A stretch of 14,513 nucleotides of DNA from QHBQ01 sp038230695 (GTDB lineage Bacteria > Chloroflexota > Chloroflexia > QHBQ01), in contig JBBRMT010000109.1 in the NCBI GenBank assembly GCA_038230695.1, positions 1-14,513 of the forward strand. Direction: 5' to 3'. This document shows positions 1 to 6,852 of the stretch, in pieces (positions within the stretch are counted from its first letter, which is position 1; every line of letters starts with the position of its first letter). The position numbers and the translations under genes are program-made. Below the pieces are notes generated by a model. That model worked only from the letters and a program-made list of their open reading frames with translations. It searched no databases and was not told the origin of the DNA.

Positions 1-900
1 GACCTTCAGCCAGGCGGCATCGCTCTGAGCCAATCCGCGCACTTCGCCAGTAGTCGGCAGGCTAAACATCTTGTCGCTAATCGCTTGACCGGGCCGCCAT
101 ACGCCAAAATGAACAAGGGCGAAAGTGCTATTGAAGGTGGGCGAAGTGAGGCCGCTGAAGTCCATGCTGGGCTGTCCGGGCAGGAAGGAACTGGGCGCGG
201 GCGCAGGGGCAAGATTGACGCTGGCGGGCAGCGGCGCGGGCGTGGGCGCAACTGGCGTGGGCATCGGCGTGTCGGTCGGCATACCGCCGGGTGGCGGCGC
301 AACGTTGATGCTGACCGTCGCGCTGTCTTCCACATTACCATTGTCGGTCACGATCAGGGTAGCCTTGAATGCGCCGGGCTGCTTGTAGGTGTGGTCAATT
401 GTCACCCCGCTGCCTCGTGTGCCATCACCAAAGTCCCATGTGTACGCAGTTACCTGACCGTCGGGGTCGCTGCTGCCGCTGGCATCGAAATGGACGCTCT
501 GCTGCAGGGCAACCACGTTGGTAAGCGAGGTTTTGAGTACGGCGATGGGTGGCTGGTCGTTGCTGGCAATTACCTTGACGCTGGTGGGCGCAACTGGCAC
601 CGGGGTGGCATCGGCGGCGCAGGCGAACGCCGCCCGCACTATGTATGTGCCGGACTTGGCATAAGTGTGTGTTACCGGCCAGCCTTCGCCAGTTGTGCCA
701 TCACCGAAGTCCCACTGGATAGGGCAGGGGCTAGGCCGTGCGCCCAGGCCAAAGGTCACTTTCTCGCCAGGCGAGCTGGTGTTTTTAGAGGTACTCTTGC
801 CTAGATCTACCCCCCCGCCACTGGCTCCGCTATGACTGGGCAGCATGATTGCCAGGGCCAGAAGGAGGATTAGAACTGCGCTTAGGCGACGTTTGATCAT
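1..900 (-). CDS. Secreted PKD-domain protein, 3' end outside the window
   Basis: The frame is open from the ATG at 900 to the left edge (300 residues, no stop). Residues 1-26 form a signal peptide (basic MIKRR start, Leu/Ala core). Two PKD domains follow at about 31-112 and 117-200, each with the WDFGDGT core (63-69 and 155-161) and an HTY strand. A Pro/Thr/Ala linker (about 201-245) leads to a segment starting FGVWRPGQ that may open another beta domain. PKD domains are extracellular Ig-like folds used for adhesion or spacing, so a surface role is likely; no catalytic site is visible. The start is well supported: GAGGTG lies 7 nt upstream. The stop of the upstream gene is only 10 bp away and overlaps this ribosome-binding site, so the two are probably co-transcribed and translationally coupled. 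Confidence 0.85.
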   Translation of the reverse strand, partial: MIKRRLSAVLILLLALAIMLPSHSGASGGGVDLGKSTSKNTSSPGEKVTFGLGARPSPCPIQWDFGDGTTGEGWPVTHTYAKSGTYIVRAAFACAADATPVPVAPTSVKVIASNDQPPIAVLKTSLTNVVALQQSVHFDASGSSDPDGQVTAYTWDFGDGTRGSGVTIDHTYKQPGAFKATLIVTDNGNVEDSATVSINVAPPPGGMPTDTPMPTPVAPTPAPLPASVNLAPAPAPSSFLPGQPSMDFSGLTSPTFNSTFALVHFGVWRPGQAISDKMFSLPTTGEVRGLAQSDAAWLKV

Positions 901-910
901 TGCAAACACC

Positions 911-3721
911 TCATGGTAGCGGAGTGGGAGACAGGTTGCCAGTTGCGGCGGGCGCGGTGGTGGCGGGCGCGGTGGTGGCGGGCGCGGTGGTGGTGGGCGC
1001 GGTGGTGGCAGAAGGAACGGCGGGTAGCGGCACGCTGTACAGGCGGCTGGCGGTGAGCAGGTATAGGGTGGAGTCGTCGGGGCTAACAAATGCGCTACGC
1101 AGGTCGGCAATCACACTCGAACCGGCTTCGGCCATATACTGGCGCAGCAGCTTGCCATCCTTGCTGAAACGCAGGATACGCCCACCCTGATCGGCTGGTG
1201 CGCCGCCAGTGGCCTCGATGCTGTAGATGTATTGATTTGTTTGGCTGGTGATCAGGCCATGCGGCGCGTTGGCGGCGGGTCTCACTGCGTCGTTGCCCGC
1301 GTTGGGGTCTATCTGGATGTCGAGCTTGCCACCAGTGAAGCGCAGCACGCGGCTGTTATTGGTCAGCACGTAGACGCTGCCATCAATCGCCAGCTTGCTT
1401 GCCCCGACCACCATGCCGGTCGCGCTGCCATCCAGCCAATCGCTGGGCGGGTTATCATAGTGACCGGCGCTATACTTCTCAATCTGGCTATCCTTAGCCC
1501 CCAGGATATAGAGGTTGCCGTCGAAGCTGGCGATGTCCAGCGGGCGGTTGAAGCTGCTGCTGCCACCCAGGGCGACTATGCTAGCCAGGTTGGTAGTGGG
1601 ATTGTAGAGATACGAATTGTACTGGTCGTCAACCGCTATCACACTATCCACCCGCCAGGTGATGTACAACAGCTTGCCCTTGACTGTGCCATCGCCGCTG
1701 GCGAGGACGGCGTGGGCAGGGCTGCTGCTGCCAATGGTATAGCGATAGAGCGTGCCTGCGCCGCGATCGAGCAGGTAAGCGTCGCTGCCCTGCACCAGCA
1801 CTGCGCTCAGGTAGCTGCCTGCTGATGCGCTAGTTACCCCACTGGCGCTGGGTAGCTCGAACAATAGTTGCGGTTGCGGCAGGCGGGTAACGAGATTTAC
1901 ATCATCGCTGATGCTCTGCCACTTGACGCGGGCGAGGTGCAGATCAGGGTCATTGGGGTTGACTTTGGCGGCAGCGTTTAGCTGCTGGCCCGCCGCATCA
2001 AGATAGTTGCGCTGCACAGATTTGTCGGGGCTAGATTGTGCGCTAGCCAGCGCTGCGCCTGCCTGATCGAGCAGGTTGTGTATTTGCTGGCTCTTCTGCG
2101 CCGACATACCCTGCACGATGCTGAAGGCAAGGATGGCAAGGATGATCAGCAAAGCCCCGCCCACCGCCCATAGTGGTACTTTGGGGCGCGGCCCGGTTGG
2201 CGCATCGGCAAGCTCTTCGTCGTACTCATCGGCGGCGGAGACAAGCGTGGGGCGACGCTGGGCGGCGTGGTCGGCATAGTCAACAGGCGTATCTTCAGCG
2301 TATGCGACGGTCGCAGGGGGGTTGCGCTTCACCAGGCTGCGGATGCGGGATGCCGCGCTACCTGCGGCGGTGGGGGCATGGGCCAGCCCGCCCATAGCCC
2401 GCCGTAGCCCATCGGTTAGCGGGCTTATGTCGAAACGTTGATTGGCAACCACTTCATCATCGGCGGCAGGTTCGGGGTCGGATGATGGTACGGCAGCGGT
2501 CTGGTAGTTAGAGGGCGGGGTGGGTAGCGAGTAATCATCCTCATCTGCGGCATCTGCGCTAATCGGCGCGGGCGCAGCCCACAAAGAGGGAGTAAACTCG
2601 GCTTCGGCTTCCGCATCGTCGGCCAGCGGCGGGGCGGCGTTATGCTGCATCAGCCGTTCGCGCAGAGCCAGCAGTTTATCTATGCGCGGGTTTCGCGGCG
2701 GTGGGGCCACTGGCACACTGGGCGAAGGCGCATCGTCCCAAGCCTCACCTTCGCTGTGGTCTATCGTTACCTGCGGGCCTGCGCCGCGCAAGGGGATAGG
2801 CGATGGCTGGTAGTCGGGTTCGGGTTCAGGTGTGGGTTGGCGGTGGGGCAGGCTGGGGAGATTGGGCAGGTTGAAGGGTAGGCCGAAGCGTCGCCCGCTG
2901 CCATTGGCAGCATCCTGGCCGTTGCTAACCGTGCCGCCGCGGCCGTAATATGCGGCGTTGGGGCTGCTCACAGGTAGGCTGCGCGTGGATAGGCGGGGCG
3001 TATCCGCCTCGGCAACAATAGCAACTGCATAGGCTTCGCTGAGACGGGCTTGCTGCGCCAGTTCGTGCAAATAGTCAATGATCTGGTACTGGTCGGCGTT
3101 GAGCAGGTGTTCGCTGGCATCGGCTTCGCTGAAAAGTGGCGCAAGGTTGGAGGAGCATAGAATAAGCGCATCGCCCATGTCCAGCGGTGAGTGGACAATA
3201 TCGGGGTCGGGGTCGGCGACACTACTGCCCAGCGTGGCGGGCGGGTAGGGGATATTGCTGGTTAGCGGCCAGTGGGGAGGGCGAGGGAAGGCGCGGATCG
3301 TCCCTTGATGGACAAGGAAGAGCTGCGCGGGCGGAAGTTGCGCGATGTACACTTCGTCGTGGCGCAACGCCGCACAGCTTATCCCCACCAGGGCGCGTTG
3401 CGCGGGGACAGCATGGCGGTTGTGTTCGAGGAGGGCAAGGTTGGCGCGGGCCAGCGCGTGGCGCAGGCTGGTGGTCGCCGATGGCGATGAATCAGCGTAA
3501 AACTCGCGGGCCAACGTTTGCTGCACCACCTGGCAGGCATCCACCCCCAGGGCGAGGTCAGCACGCGGCTCGGTCAGGATATAGAGGCTACCTTTGCGGG
3601 CTACCCCACTACCGCCGGTTACGCTGCTGGCACAATCGCTACTGGCCCTGCGGATCCCGCTGATCACCTGGAACTGGTTGGCGGCGAAGCGTAGCTTCAC
3701 GCCACTCACTGTGCTGCTCAT
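911..3721 (-). CDS. Degenerate PP2C-like domain - TM - beta-propeller membrane protein
   Basis: This 936-residue protein seems to have four parts. Residues 1-238 follow the strand order of a PP2C phosphatase, but the metal-binding acids are gone: the usual GDSR region reads QLPPAQ (about 128-133), the usual CSDGL reads CSSNL (189-193), and the last strand YAVAIVAE (231-238) lacks its Asp-Asn. Residues 239-510 are a low-complexity Pro/Asp/Glu linker. One TM helix lies at about 515-536. The outside part has a helical stalk (541-600), a repetitive beta region resembling an NHL-type propeller (about 605-900), and a Thr-Ala-Pro tail. I place the start at MSSTVSG because GGAG lies 9 nt upstream; the frame is open 28 codons further, but that stretch covers the promoter. 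A signalling role is inferred: outside sensing joined to a catalytically dead inside domain. The PP2C relation comes from motif order only. Confidence 0.8.
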   Translation of the reverse strand: MSSTVSGVKLRFAANQFQVISGIRRASSDCASSVTGGSGVARKGSLYILTEPRADLALGVDACQVVQQTLAREFYADSSPSATTSLRHALARANLALLEHNRHAVPAQRALVGISCAALRHDEVYIAQLPPAQLFLVHQGTIRAFPRPPHWPLTSNIPYPPATLGSSVADPDPDIVHSPLDMGDALILCSSNLAPLFSEADASEHLLNADQYQIIDYLHELAQQARLSEAYAVAIVAEADTPRLSTRSLPVSSPNAAYYGRGGTVSNGQDAANGSGRRFGLPFNLPNLPSLPHRQPTPEPEPDYQPSPIPLRGAGPQVTIDHSEGEAWDDAPSPSVPVAPPPRNPRIDKLLALRERLMQHNAAPPLADDAEAEAEFTPSLWAAPAPISADAADEDDYSLPTPPSNYQTAAVPSSDPEPAADDEVVANQRFDISPLTDGLRRAMGGLAHAPTAAGSAASRIRSLVKRNPPATVAYAEDTPVDYADHAAQRRPTLVSAADEYDEELADAPTGPRPKVPLWAVGGALLIILAILAFSIVQGMSAQKSQQIHNLLDQAGAALASAQSSPDKSVQRNYLDAAGQQLNAAAKVNPNDPDLHLARVKWQSISDDVNLVTRLPQPQLLFELPSASGVTSASAGSYLSAVLVQGSDAYLLDRGAGTLYRYTIGSSSPAHAVLASGDGTVKGKLLYITWRVDSVIAVDDQYNSYLYNPTTNLASIVALGGSSSFNRPLDIASFDGNLYILGAKDSQIEKYSAGHYDNPPSDWLDGSATGMVVGASKLAIDGSVYVLTNNSRVLRFTGGKLDIQIDPNAGNDAVRPAANAPHGLITSQTNQYIYSIEATGGAPADQGGRILRFSKDGKLLRQYMAEAGSSVIADLRSAFVSPDDSTLYLLTASRLYSVPLPAVPSATTAPTTTAPATTAPATTAPAATGNLSPTPLP
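951..1010 (-). repeat. Four tandem 15-bp units coding a Thr-Thr-Ala-Pro-Ala tail
   Basis: Units lie at 951-965, 966-980, 981-995 and 996-1010. The first two are identical, and the others differ by one base each. On the minus strand each codes one TTAPA-type pentapeptide at the extracellular C-terminus of the propeller protein. The period is a multiple of three, so gain or loss of units would keep the frame. Confidence 0.9.
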
Positions 3722-3748
3722 TCCAGAACTCCGCTCTAGCAATGTGCT

Positions 3749-3777
3749 ATTATAGAGTGTAGATTGTAGCTTGTAGA
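3749..3777 (-). promoter_or_regulatory. Proximal promoter of the propeller-PKD operon
   Basis: A perfect TATAAT (3754 to 3749) is preceded at 17 bp by TCTACA (3777 to 3772, 4 of 6 matches to TTGACA). The predicted start of transcription near 3742 would give a short leader of about 20 nt that still contains the ribosome-binding site of the gene at 3721. Confidence 0.55.
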
Positions 3778-3778
3778 T
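3758..3778 (+). repeat. Three tandem heptamers TGTAGAT/TGTAGCT/TGTAGAT
   Basis: Three head-to-tail 7-bp units fill the spacer and the -35 hexamer of the proximal promoter. Their position would let a bound regulator block or replace -35 recognition. A binding role is inferred only. Confidence 0.5.
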
Positions 3779-3783
3779 TAAGA

Positions 3784-3799
3784 TGTGGACTTCTCCACA
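3784..3799. promoter_or_regulatory. Inverted repeat TGTGGA-CTTC-TCCACA
   Basis: Perfect 6-bp arms surround a 4-base centre, just upstream of the proximal promoter's -35. It could be an operator, or a hairpin in transcripts started at the distal promoter. Confidence 0.4.
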
Positions 3800-3900
3800 G
3801 CTCAACCGTCAGCGCCAATCGTTGGATGCTACTGCCACCCAGCCCCCCAACGTCCGCTCTCACCTGAACGTTTGACGGGTACGCTCTGCGATTTACGCCC

Positions 3901-3929
3901 ATTATAGCACATTATGTTTAGTTGCACAA
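3901..3929 (-). promoter_or_regulatory. Distal extended -10 promoter (TGCTATAAT)
   Basis: TGCTATAAT runs from 3909 to 3901 on the minus strand. TTGTGC (3929 to 3924) is a poor -35 at 17 bp. The predicted start near 3894 gives a leader of about 170 nt before the gene at 3721. The same extended -10 occurs upstream of genes elsewhere in the window. Confidence 0.5.
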
Positions 3930-4087
3930 GCCTTTTGGAGAAAATTGGCAACTATATCCCAAGATTGGGGTAAGTAGCCCAGAGTGGGTGAAAGATTATG
4001 GCTTATCCGAAATGAGGTGGTTGATTATGTATAAAGGTGATTTATCCTGCGTGGGGTAGTGGGACACAACCCGATCAGCGCCAATGA

Positions 4088-4834
4088 TTATGCAGTCGCT
4101 AGCTCTTCGTTGCGTTCGAGGAGTAGCGCTTCACGCAGGGTTGCGCCGAGCAGATGGGCGGGAACCCCGGCTACGCTGGCTACCAGGCGCACGTAGCGAT
4201 TGAAGGCTGCACCCTGCAATTCACCCGCCTCCAGGCGTAGGCAGAGGAAGATGTCATCGAGTGCGCCCAGGCTGCATCCCAGGCGGGCGGCTAGCTCCAA
4301 TTCGCTGAGACCTTCATGCTGCTGGTATTTGGCTAGCAAATTGCCTAGATATTCTGTCTCCACCGCTGCCTGCCGCGCCGCCCGCCGCTTCAGCCCAGGC
4401 TTTAGCCGATGCGCTGAGGTAATTGGCGCAGCCAGCCGCCCGACTGCCAACCATGCTGCACCCAGTTGTCCACCCTGCACGGCGGGAATGAGCAACTCTT
4501 CGATGATCCGTTCGCCACCCTCGTCCCGCTCGATCAGGCTACCGTGTGTCACCGTCAGCCAGTAGCAGGGGTGCCGATCCCAGCGGTATACTGCTGCCAG
4601 GGTAAGGCTGGCATCCTGCTCTGCGGGTTGGTAGATACGCCCACCCACATCCACCACCTCGCCCTTAGCCCCCTCCCACCAACTGGTATCAGGAATCTGC
4701 TGATAGCCGCCCTTATTGGCATCGGCGCTGTCTTCCTTCCCATCATCGGTAAAGTTCGGGGAGGTTTGATGGCAGAGCCACCTCGCTTGATTGGTCAGGC
4801 AAAGTTTCGGTTCATTCTTCAAGGGTTTGGTCAT
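4088..4834 (-). CDS. Small cytoplasmic protein with C-terminal HTH-like segment
   Basis: The open frame is 248 residues with no signal peptide or TM helix. Residues 175-200 (GLSELELAARLGCSLGALDD) look like a helix-turn-helix, and the C-terminal 40 residues are helical. I recall similar tails, with an LGCS motif followed by an LxLCxRP-like strip, in uncharacterised Chloroflexota proteins, but I assign no family. Residues 55-125 are mixed beta/alpha. The start is doubtful: ATG at 4834 is the only Met codon in the frame and has no Shine-Dalgarno sequence. A good one (CGGAG, 8 nt spacing) instead serves an ATG at 4847 in another frame. The first 35 or so residues (several Cys, Trp, His) look less protein-like than the alternative frame. 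The 5' end may be decayed, or the true start may be a GTG/TTG further in. Confidence 0.65.
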   Translation of the reverse strand: MTKPLKNEPKLCLTNQARWLCHQTSPNFTDDGKEDSADANKGGYQQIPDTSWWEGAKGEVVDVGGRIYQPAEQDASLTLAAVYRWDRHPCYWLTVTHGSLIERDEGGERIIEELLIPAVQGGQLGAAWLAVGRLAAPITSAHRLKPGLKRRAARQAAVETEYLGNLLAKYQQHEGLSELELAARLGCSLGALDDIFLCLRLEAGELQGAAFNRYVRLVASVAGVPAHLLGATLREALLLERNEELATA

Positions 4835-4847
4835 AAGTGGTCAGCAT
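4812..4847 (-). other. 11-codon upstream ORF overlapping the HTH-like gene start
   Basis: ATG at 4847 has GGAG 8 nt upstream and codes MLTTYDQTLEE before a TGA at 4814-4812. It overlaps the 248-residue frame (+1 relative), ending 22 nt inside it. It is either a leader peptide or the original N-terminus of the gene, now cut by a TGA. Beyond the TGA the same frame stays open to 4746 and reads like protein. Confidence 0.35.
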
Positions 4848-4944
4848 TGGTCTATCTCCGCTCTAGCCACCCACGCTGGCGAGATCCAATCTATCTTCAC
4901 CAACTAACGGGCATTTACAAAGCTCTTCCCACCAGGGGCAGCTT

Positions 4945-4987
4945 GTTATACTAATTGTACGGTATTATCCTTACCGACTGCCTTACC
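4945..4987 (-). promoter_or_regulatory. Candidate activator-type promoter with GGTAAGG direct repeats
   Basis: TATAAC (4950 to 4945) could be a -10 for the HTH-like gene; TACAAT (4959 to 4954) is an alternative. No TTGACA-like -35 exists. The -35 position (4973 to 4968) overlaps the nearer of two GGTAAGG heptamers (4975-4969 and 4987-4981, 12-bp period), an arrangement typical of promoters that need an activator. Confidence 0.35.
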
Positions 4988-5053
4988 TACGGCATGGTAC
5001 TTTTGGATGGATATTGGGTGAAGAATGGGGGAAACCTTACCAAATACCTTACC
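4969..5053 (-). repeat. Two pairs of GGTAAGG heptamers at 12-bp period
   Basis: GGTAAGG on the minus strand occurs at 4969-4975, 4981-4987, 5035-5041 and 5047-5053. Spacing within each pair is exactly 12 bp, and the pairs are 66 bp apart. The distal pair lies in the 3' coding end of the TPR gene. The proximal pair starts at the last base of its stop codon and precedes the HTH-like gene. Confidence 0.6.
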
Positions 5054-5388
5054 AAAAGCTCTAATGTCCCTTCCTTATCTTGGGAAGCGCGAAGCGCATC
5101 AACGCGACTGCTGTAGGCTTCGCTATCAGCGGGGTCGAGTTCAAGAGCGGTGTCCAGGTCGGCAATGCCTGCGGCGTAGCTGCCGAGGCTGCTATACAGG
5201 CGACCCCGCTGACTATAGGCGGCGGCATAATCGCGTTCAAGCTCTAGCGCGACGCTAAAATCGGCAATCGCGTCGTCGTACTGCTGCAGCTTGATGGAGC
5301 AAACCCCACGCAGGTAATGGGTGGTGGCATCATCGGGGGCGAGCACAATCGCGCTACCGAAGCTGGCGGCGGCCTCGTACTGCGCCAT
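4987..5388 (-). CDS. Short TPR-repeat protein, probably 5'-truncated
   Basis: The 133 residues hold about three and a half tetratricopeptide repeats: MAQYEAAASFGSAIVLAPDD (second helix of repeat 1), residues 21-54, 55-89, and a first helix from 90. TPRs stack into a protein-binding superhelix; no partner is evident. The only in-frame ATG falls inside repeat 1. The seven or eight codons before it (reading KFGLAQHN) match the missing first helix, and the frame stays open to a TAG near 5533 without any ATG, GTG or TTG. No Shine-Dalgarno sequence precedes ATG 5388. The gene is therefore probably a 5'-damaged remnant, or starts at an unusual codon. The tail after residue 105 (LVRYLVRFPPFF) is not TPR-like and is coded by the GGTAAGG repeats. 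Confidence 0.6.
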   Translation of the reverse strand: MAQYEAAASFGSAIVLAPDDATTHYLRGVCSIKLQQYDDAIADFSVALELERDYAAAYSQRGRLYSSLGSYAAGIADLDTALELDPADSEAYSSRVDALRASQDKEGTLELLVRYLVRFPPFFTQYPSKSTMP

Positions 5389-5522
5389 GTTGTGCTGCGC
5401 CAGGCCAAACTTACAGGTGTAGGATACGCTCCAGCCCTTGCTGGCCGCGCTGCTAGATGGGCAGATTGTACCGTATGGCTGGGCATAACCTGTTGGGTCT
5501 TGTTGGGTTCTTAGTCGGGGTT

Positions 5523-5551
5523 TTGTTTGAAGGCACGGCTAATGCTATAAT
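5523..5551 (+). promoter_or_regulatory. Extended -10 promoter giving a leaderless mRNA
   Basis: TTGTTT (5523-5528), a 17-bp spacer and TATAAT (5546-5551) with TGC before it form a sigma-70-type promoter. The last T of the -10 is 7 nt from the A of the ATG at 5558, so transcription should begin at or within a base or two of the start codon. No Shine-Dalgarno sequence can fit. Confidence 0.65.
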
Positions 5552-5557
5552 CGGTTT

Positions 5558-6715
5558 ATGAACAGAGCAAGACTTCGTTCCGTTTCTGCCGCGCTGCTAA
5601 TCATGGCGGTAAGCGGGTTGTTGCTGGGTTGCGACCTCTTCGCCTCGCCTAACCCCACACCGACTGTGCCGCCCCCAGACGGACTCGCCACCAACACGGT
5701 GCCACCCTCCACCCCATGTTCGCCACCCACCATCGCATCAGCGCAAGTCGCTGTAGATGGACAGTTCAACAGCCTGTTCGCCAACGATGCGGGCAACTGG
5801 CTGGGTGCGGATGGCGCTTATTCGGTGCCGTTGCCCGATGGTCGCAGCGTCTGGCTGTTCGGCGATACCATCCTGGGCAAGCGCAATCCCGATGGTTCGC
5901 GCCAGCCAACCGCCTTCATCAACAATTCGTTCCTGGTACAGCAAGGCGACAAACTCACCCTGCTGCATGGTGGTAGCGACGTTCATCCCAGCGCCGAGAT
6001 CACCCCGACCAATCCTGCCACCTGGTACTGGACTGCGGGCGGCTTGGTCGAAGGCGACAAGCTGCGCGTCTTCCTCATTCAGTTGCAGCGGGCGGGCAAC
6101 GGCACGCCAGGATTCGACTTCACTAGCGTGGGCAGCGCGATTGCCAGCTTTGCGCTGCCGGACTTGACCCTGGATAGCGTCGCCCCCATGCCATTCAGCA
6201 GCACAGTACAATACGGCGACTCGTTCATCGAGGATAGCGATTACACCTACATATACGGACTGGAGGATTTGCAGGCAAAGAAATACGGCCATGTGGCGCG
6301 GGTACGACGCGGTCAGGTGCTGGGTAGCTGGCAGTTCTACACTGGCGCGGGTTGGTCCAACGACCCGCACGCTTCCGCCCGCATCAGCAGCGACGTATCC
6401 AACCTGAGCGTGTTCAAGCAAGGCAACGGCTACGTGCTGATAGGGATGGAGACGGGGTTTGGCTTCGGCAAGAACATCATCGCCTACTCCTCATGCAGCC
6501 CACTCGGCCCCTGGCTCAATCGCACCGTGTTGTACACTGTACCAGAGGCGACGGACAGCGTCATAACCTATCTGGCAATCGCCCATCCTGAGTTCAGCAC
6601 GGGCGGGCCGATGCTAATCTCCTACTGCCTGAACGACACCAAAGCGCAAAGCTCAGTAGATACCAGCATATACCGCCCCCACTTCATCCGCGTGAGCTTT
6701 GCCCCTCAGCCGTAG
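5558..6715 (+). CDS. Lipoprotein with DUF5005/DUF4185-like beta-propeller
   Basis: The protein has 385 residues. Residues 1-24 are a type II signal peptide with lipobox LLGC (Cys25), so it should be lipid-anchored outside. A Pro/Thr linker (29-55) follows. The rest reads as a glycosidase-type five-bladed propeller: blade 1 carries GAYSVPLPDGRSVWLFGDT, later parts have NNSFLVQQG, WYWTAGGLVEGDKLRVF, YIYGLED and a C-terminal GPWLNRTVLYTVPE. This pattern resembles DUF5005/DUF4185 proteins, relatives of GH43-like folds, which suggests carbohydrate binding or cleavage; no substrate can be named. The gene begins directly after an extended -10 promoter with no leader. It is divergent from the TPR remnant and is followed by the SRPBCC gene, which has its own promoter beginning inside this gene's 3' end. 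Confidence 0.85.
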   Translation: MNRARLRSVSAALLIMAVSGLLLGCDLFASPNPTPTVPPPDGLATNTVPPSTPCSPPTIASAQVAVDGQFNSLFANDAGNWLGADGAYSVPLPDGRSVWLFGDTILGKRNPDGSRQPTAFINNSFLVQQGDKLTLLHGGSDVHPSAEITPTNPATWYWTAGGLVEGDKLRVFLIQLQRAGNGTPGFDFTSVGSAIASFALPDLTLDSVAPMPFSSTVQYGDSFIEDSDYTYIYGLEDLQAKKYGHVARVRRGQVLGSWQFYTGAGWSNDPHASARISSDVSNLSVFKQGNGYVLIGMETGFGFGKNIIAYSSCSPLGPWLNRTVLYTVPEATDSVITYLAIAHPEFSTGGPMLISYCLNDTKAQSSVDTSIYRPHFIRVSFAPQP

Positions 6716-6727
6716 CTCTGCTATAAT
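6699..6727 (+). promoter_or_regulatory. Extended -10 promoter of the SRPBCC gene
   Basis: TTGCCC (6699-6704), a 17-bp spacer and TATAAT (6722-6727) preceded by TGC. The -35 lies inside the last codons of the lipoprotein gene. Predicted transcription start is near 6734, giving a leader of about 119 nt. Confidence 0.6.
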
Positions 6728-6742
6728 GGCAACGATTTAACC

Positions 6743-6767
6743 AAGCCCCTGAACAAATGGGGGGTTT
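6743..6767 (+). terminator. Hairpin in the SRPBCC leader; weak terminator or attenuator
   Basis: AAGCCCC (6743-6749) pairs with GGGGTTT (6761-6767) through one G-T pair, with an 11-nt loop. It ends in TTTAT only, so it is weak as an intrinsic terminator for the upstream lipoprotein gene. Because it lies just downstream of the predicted start at 6734, it would also sit at the 5' end of the SRPBCC mRNA. Confidence 0.35.
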
Positions 6768-6852
6768 ATCCGTAGGGGCGCGGATTTATCACGCCCATCC
6801 GCTTTCTGTCACCATGTCGCATTGGGGTTTGAGCGGCGAAGGGAGCGCGACG

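Larger units (their letters stand above)
3722..4087. other. Intergenic regulatory region, 366 bp
   Basis: No convincing gene is present on either strand. The region lies between the 3' end of the HTH-like gene and the start of the propeller gene. It holds two minus-strand sigma-70-like promoters, three tandem heptamers, a 6-bp-arm inverted repeat, and a C-rich 15-mer (3838-3852) that recurs at 10578-10592. Nothing recognisable was seen in 3930-4087. Confidence 0.6.

Noticed and set aside
85..804. 239-codon open frame on plus
   Set aside because: It is antisense to the well-supported PKD protein; its Gly/Arg-rich translation is a high-GC shadow.
3722..3805. ATG 3805 as start of the propeller protein
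   Set aside because: The extra 28 codons cover the heptamer repeats and TATAAT; ATG 3721 has a ribosome-binding site.
5738..6421. 227-codon open frame on minus
   Set aside because: Antisense to the lipoprotein gene, which has signal peptide, lipobox and domain motifs; no domain seen in the shadow.
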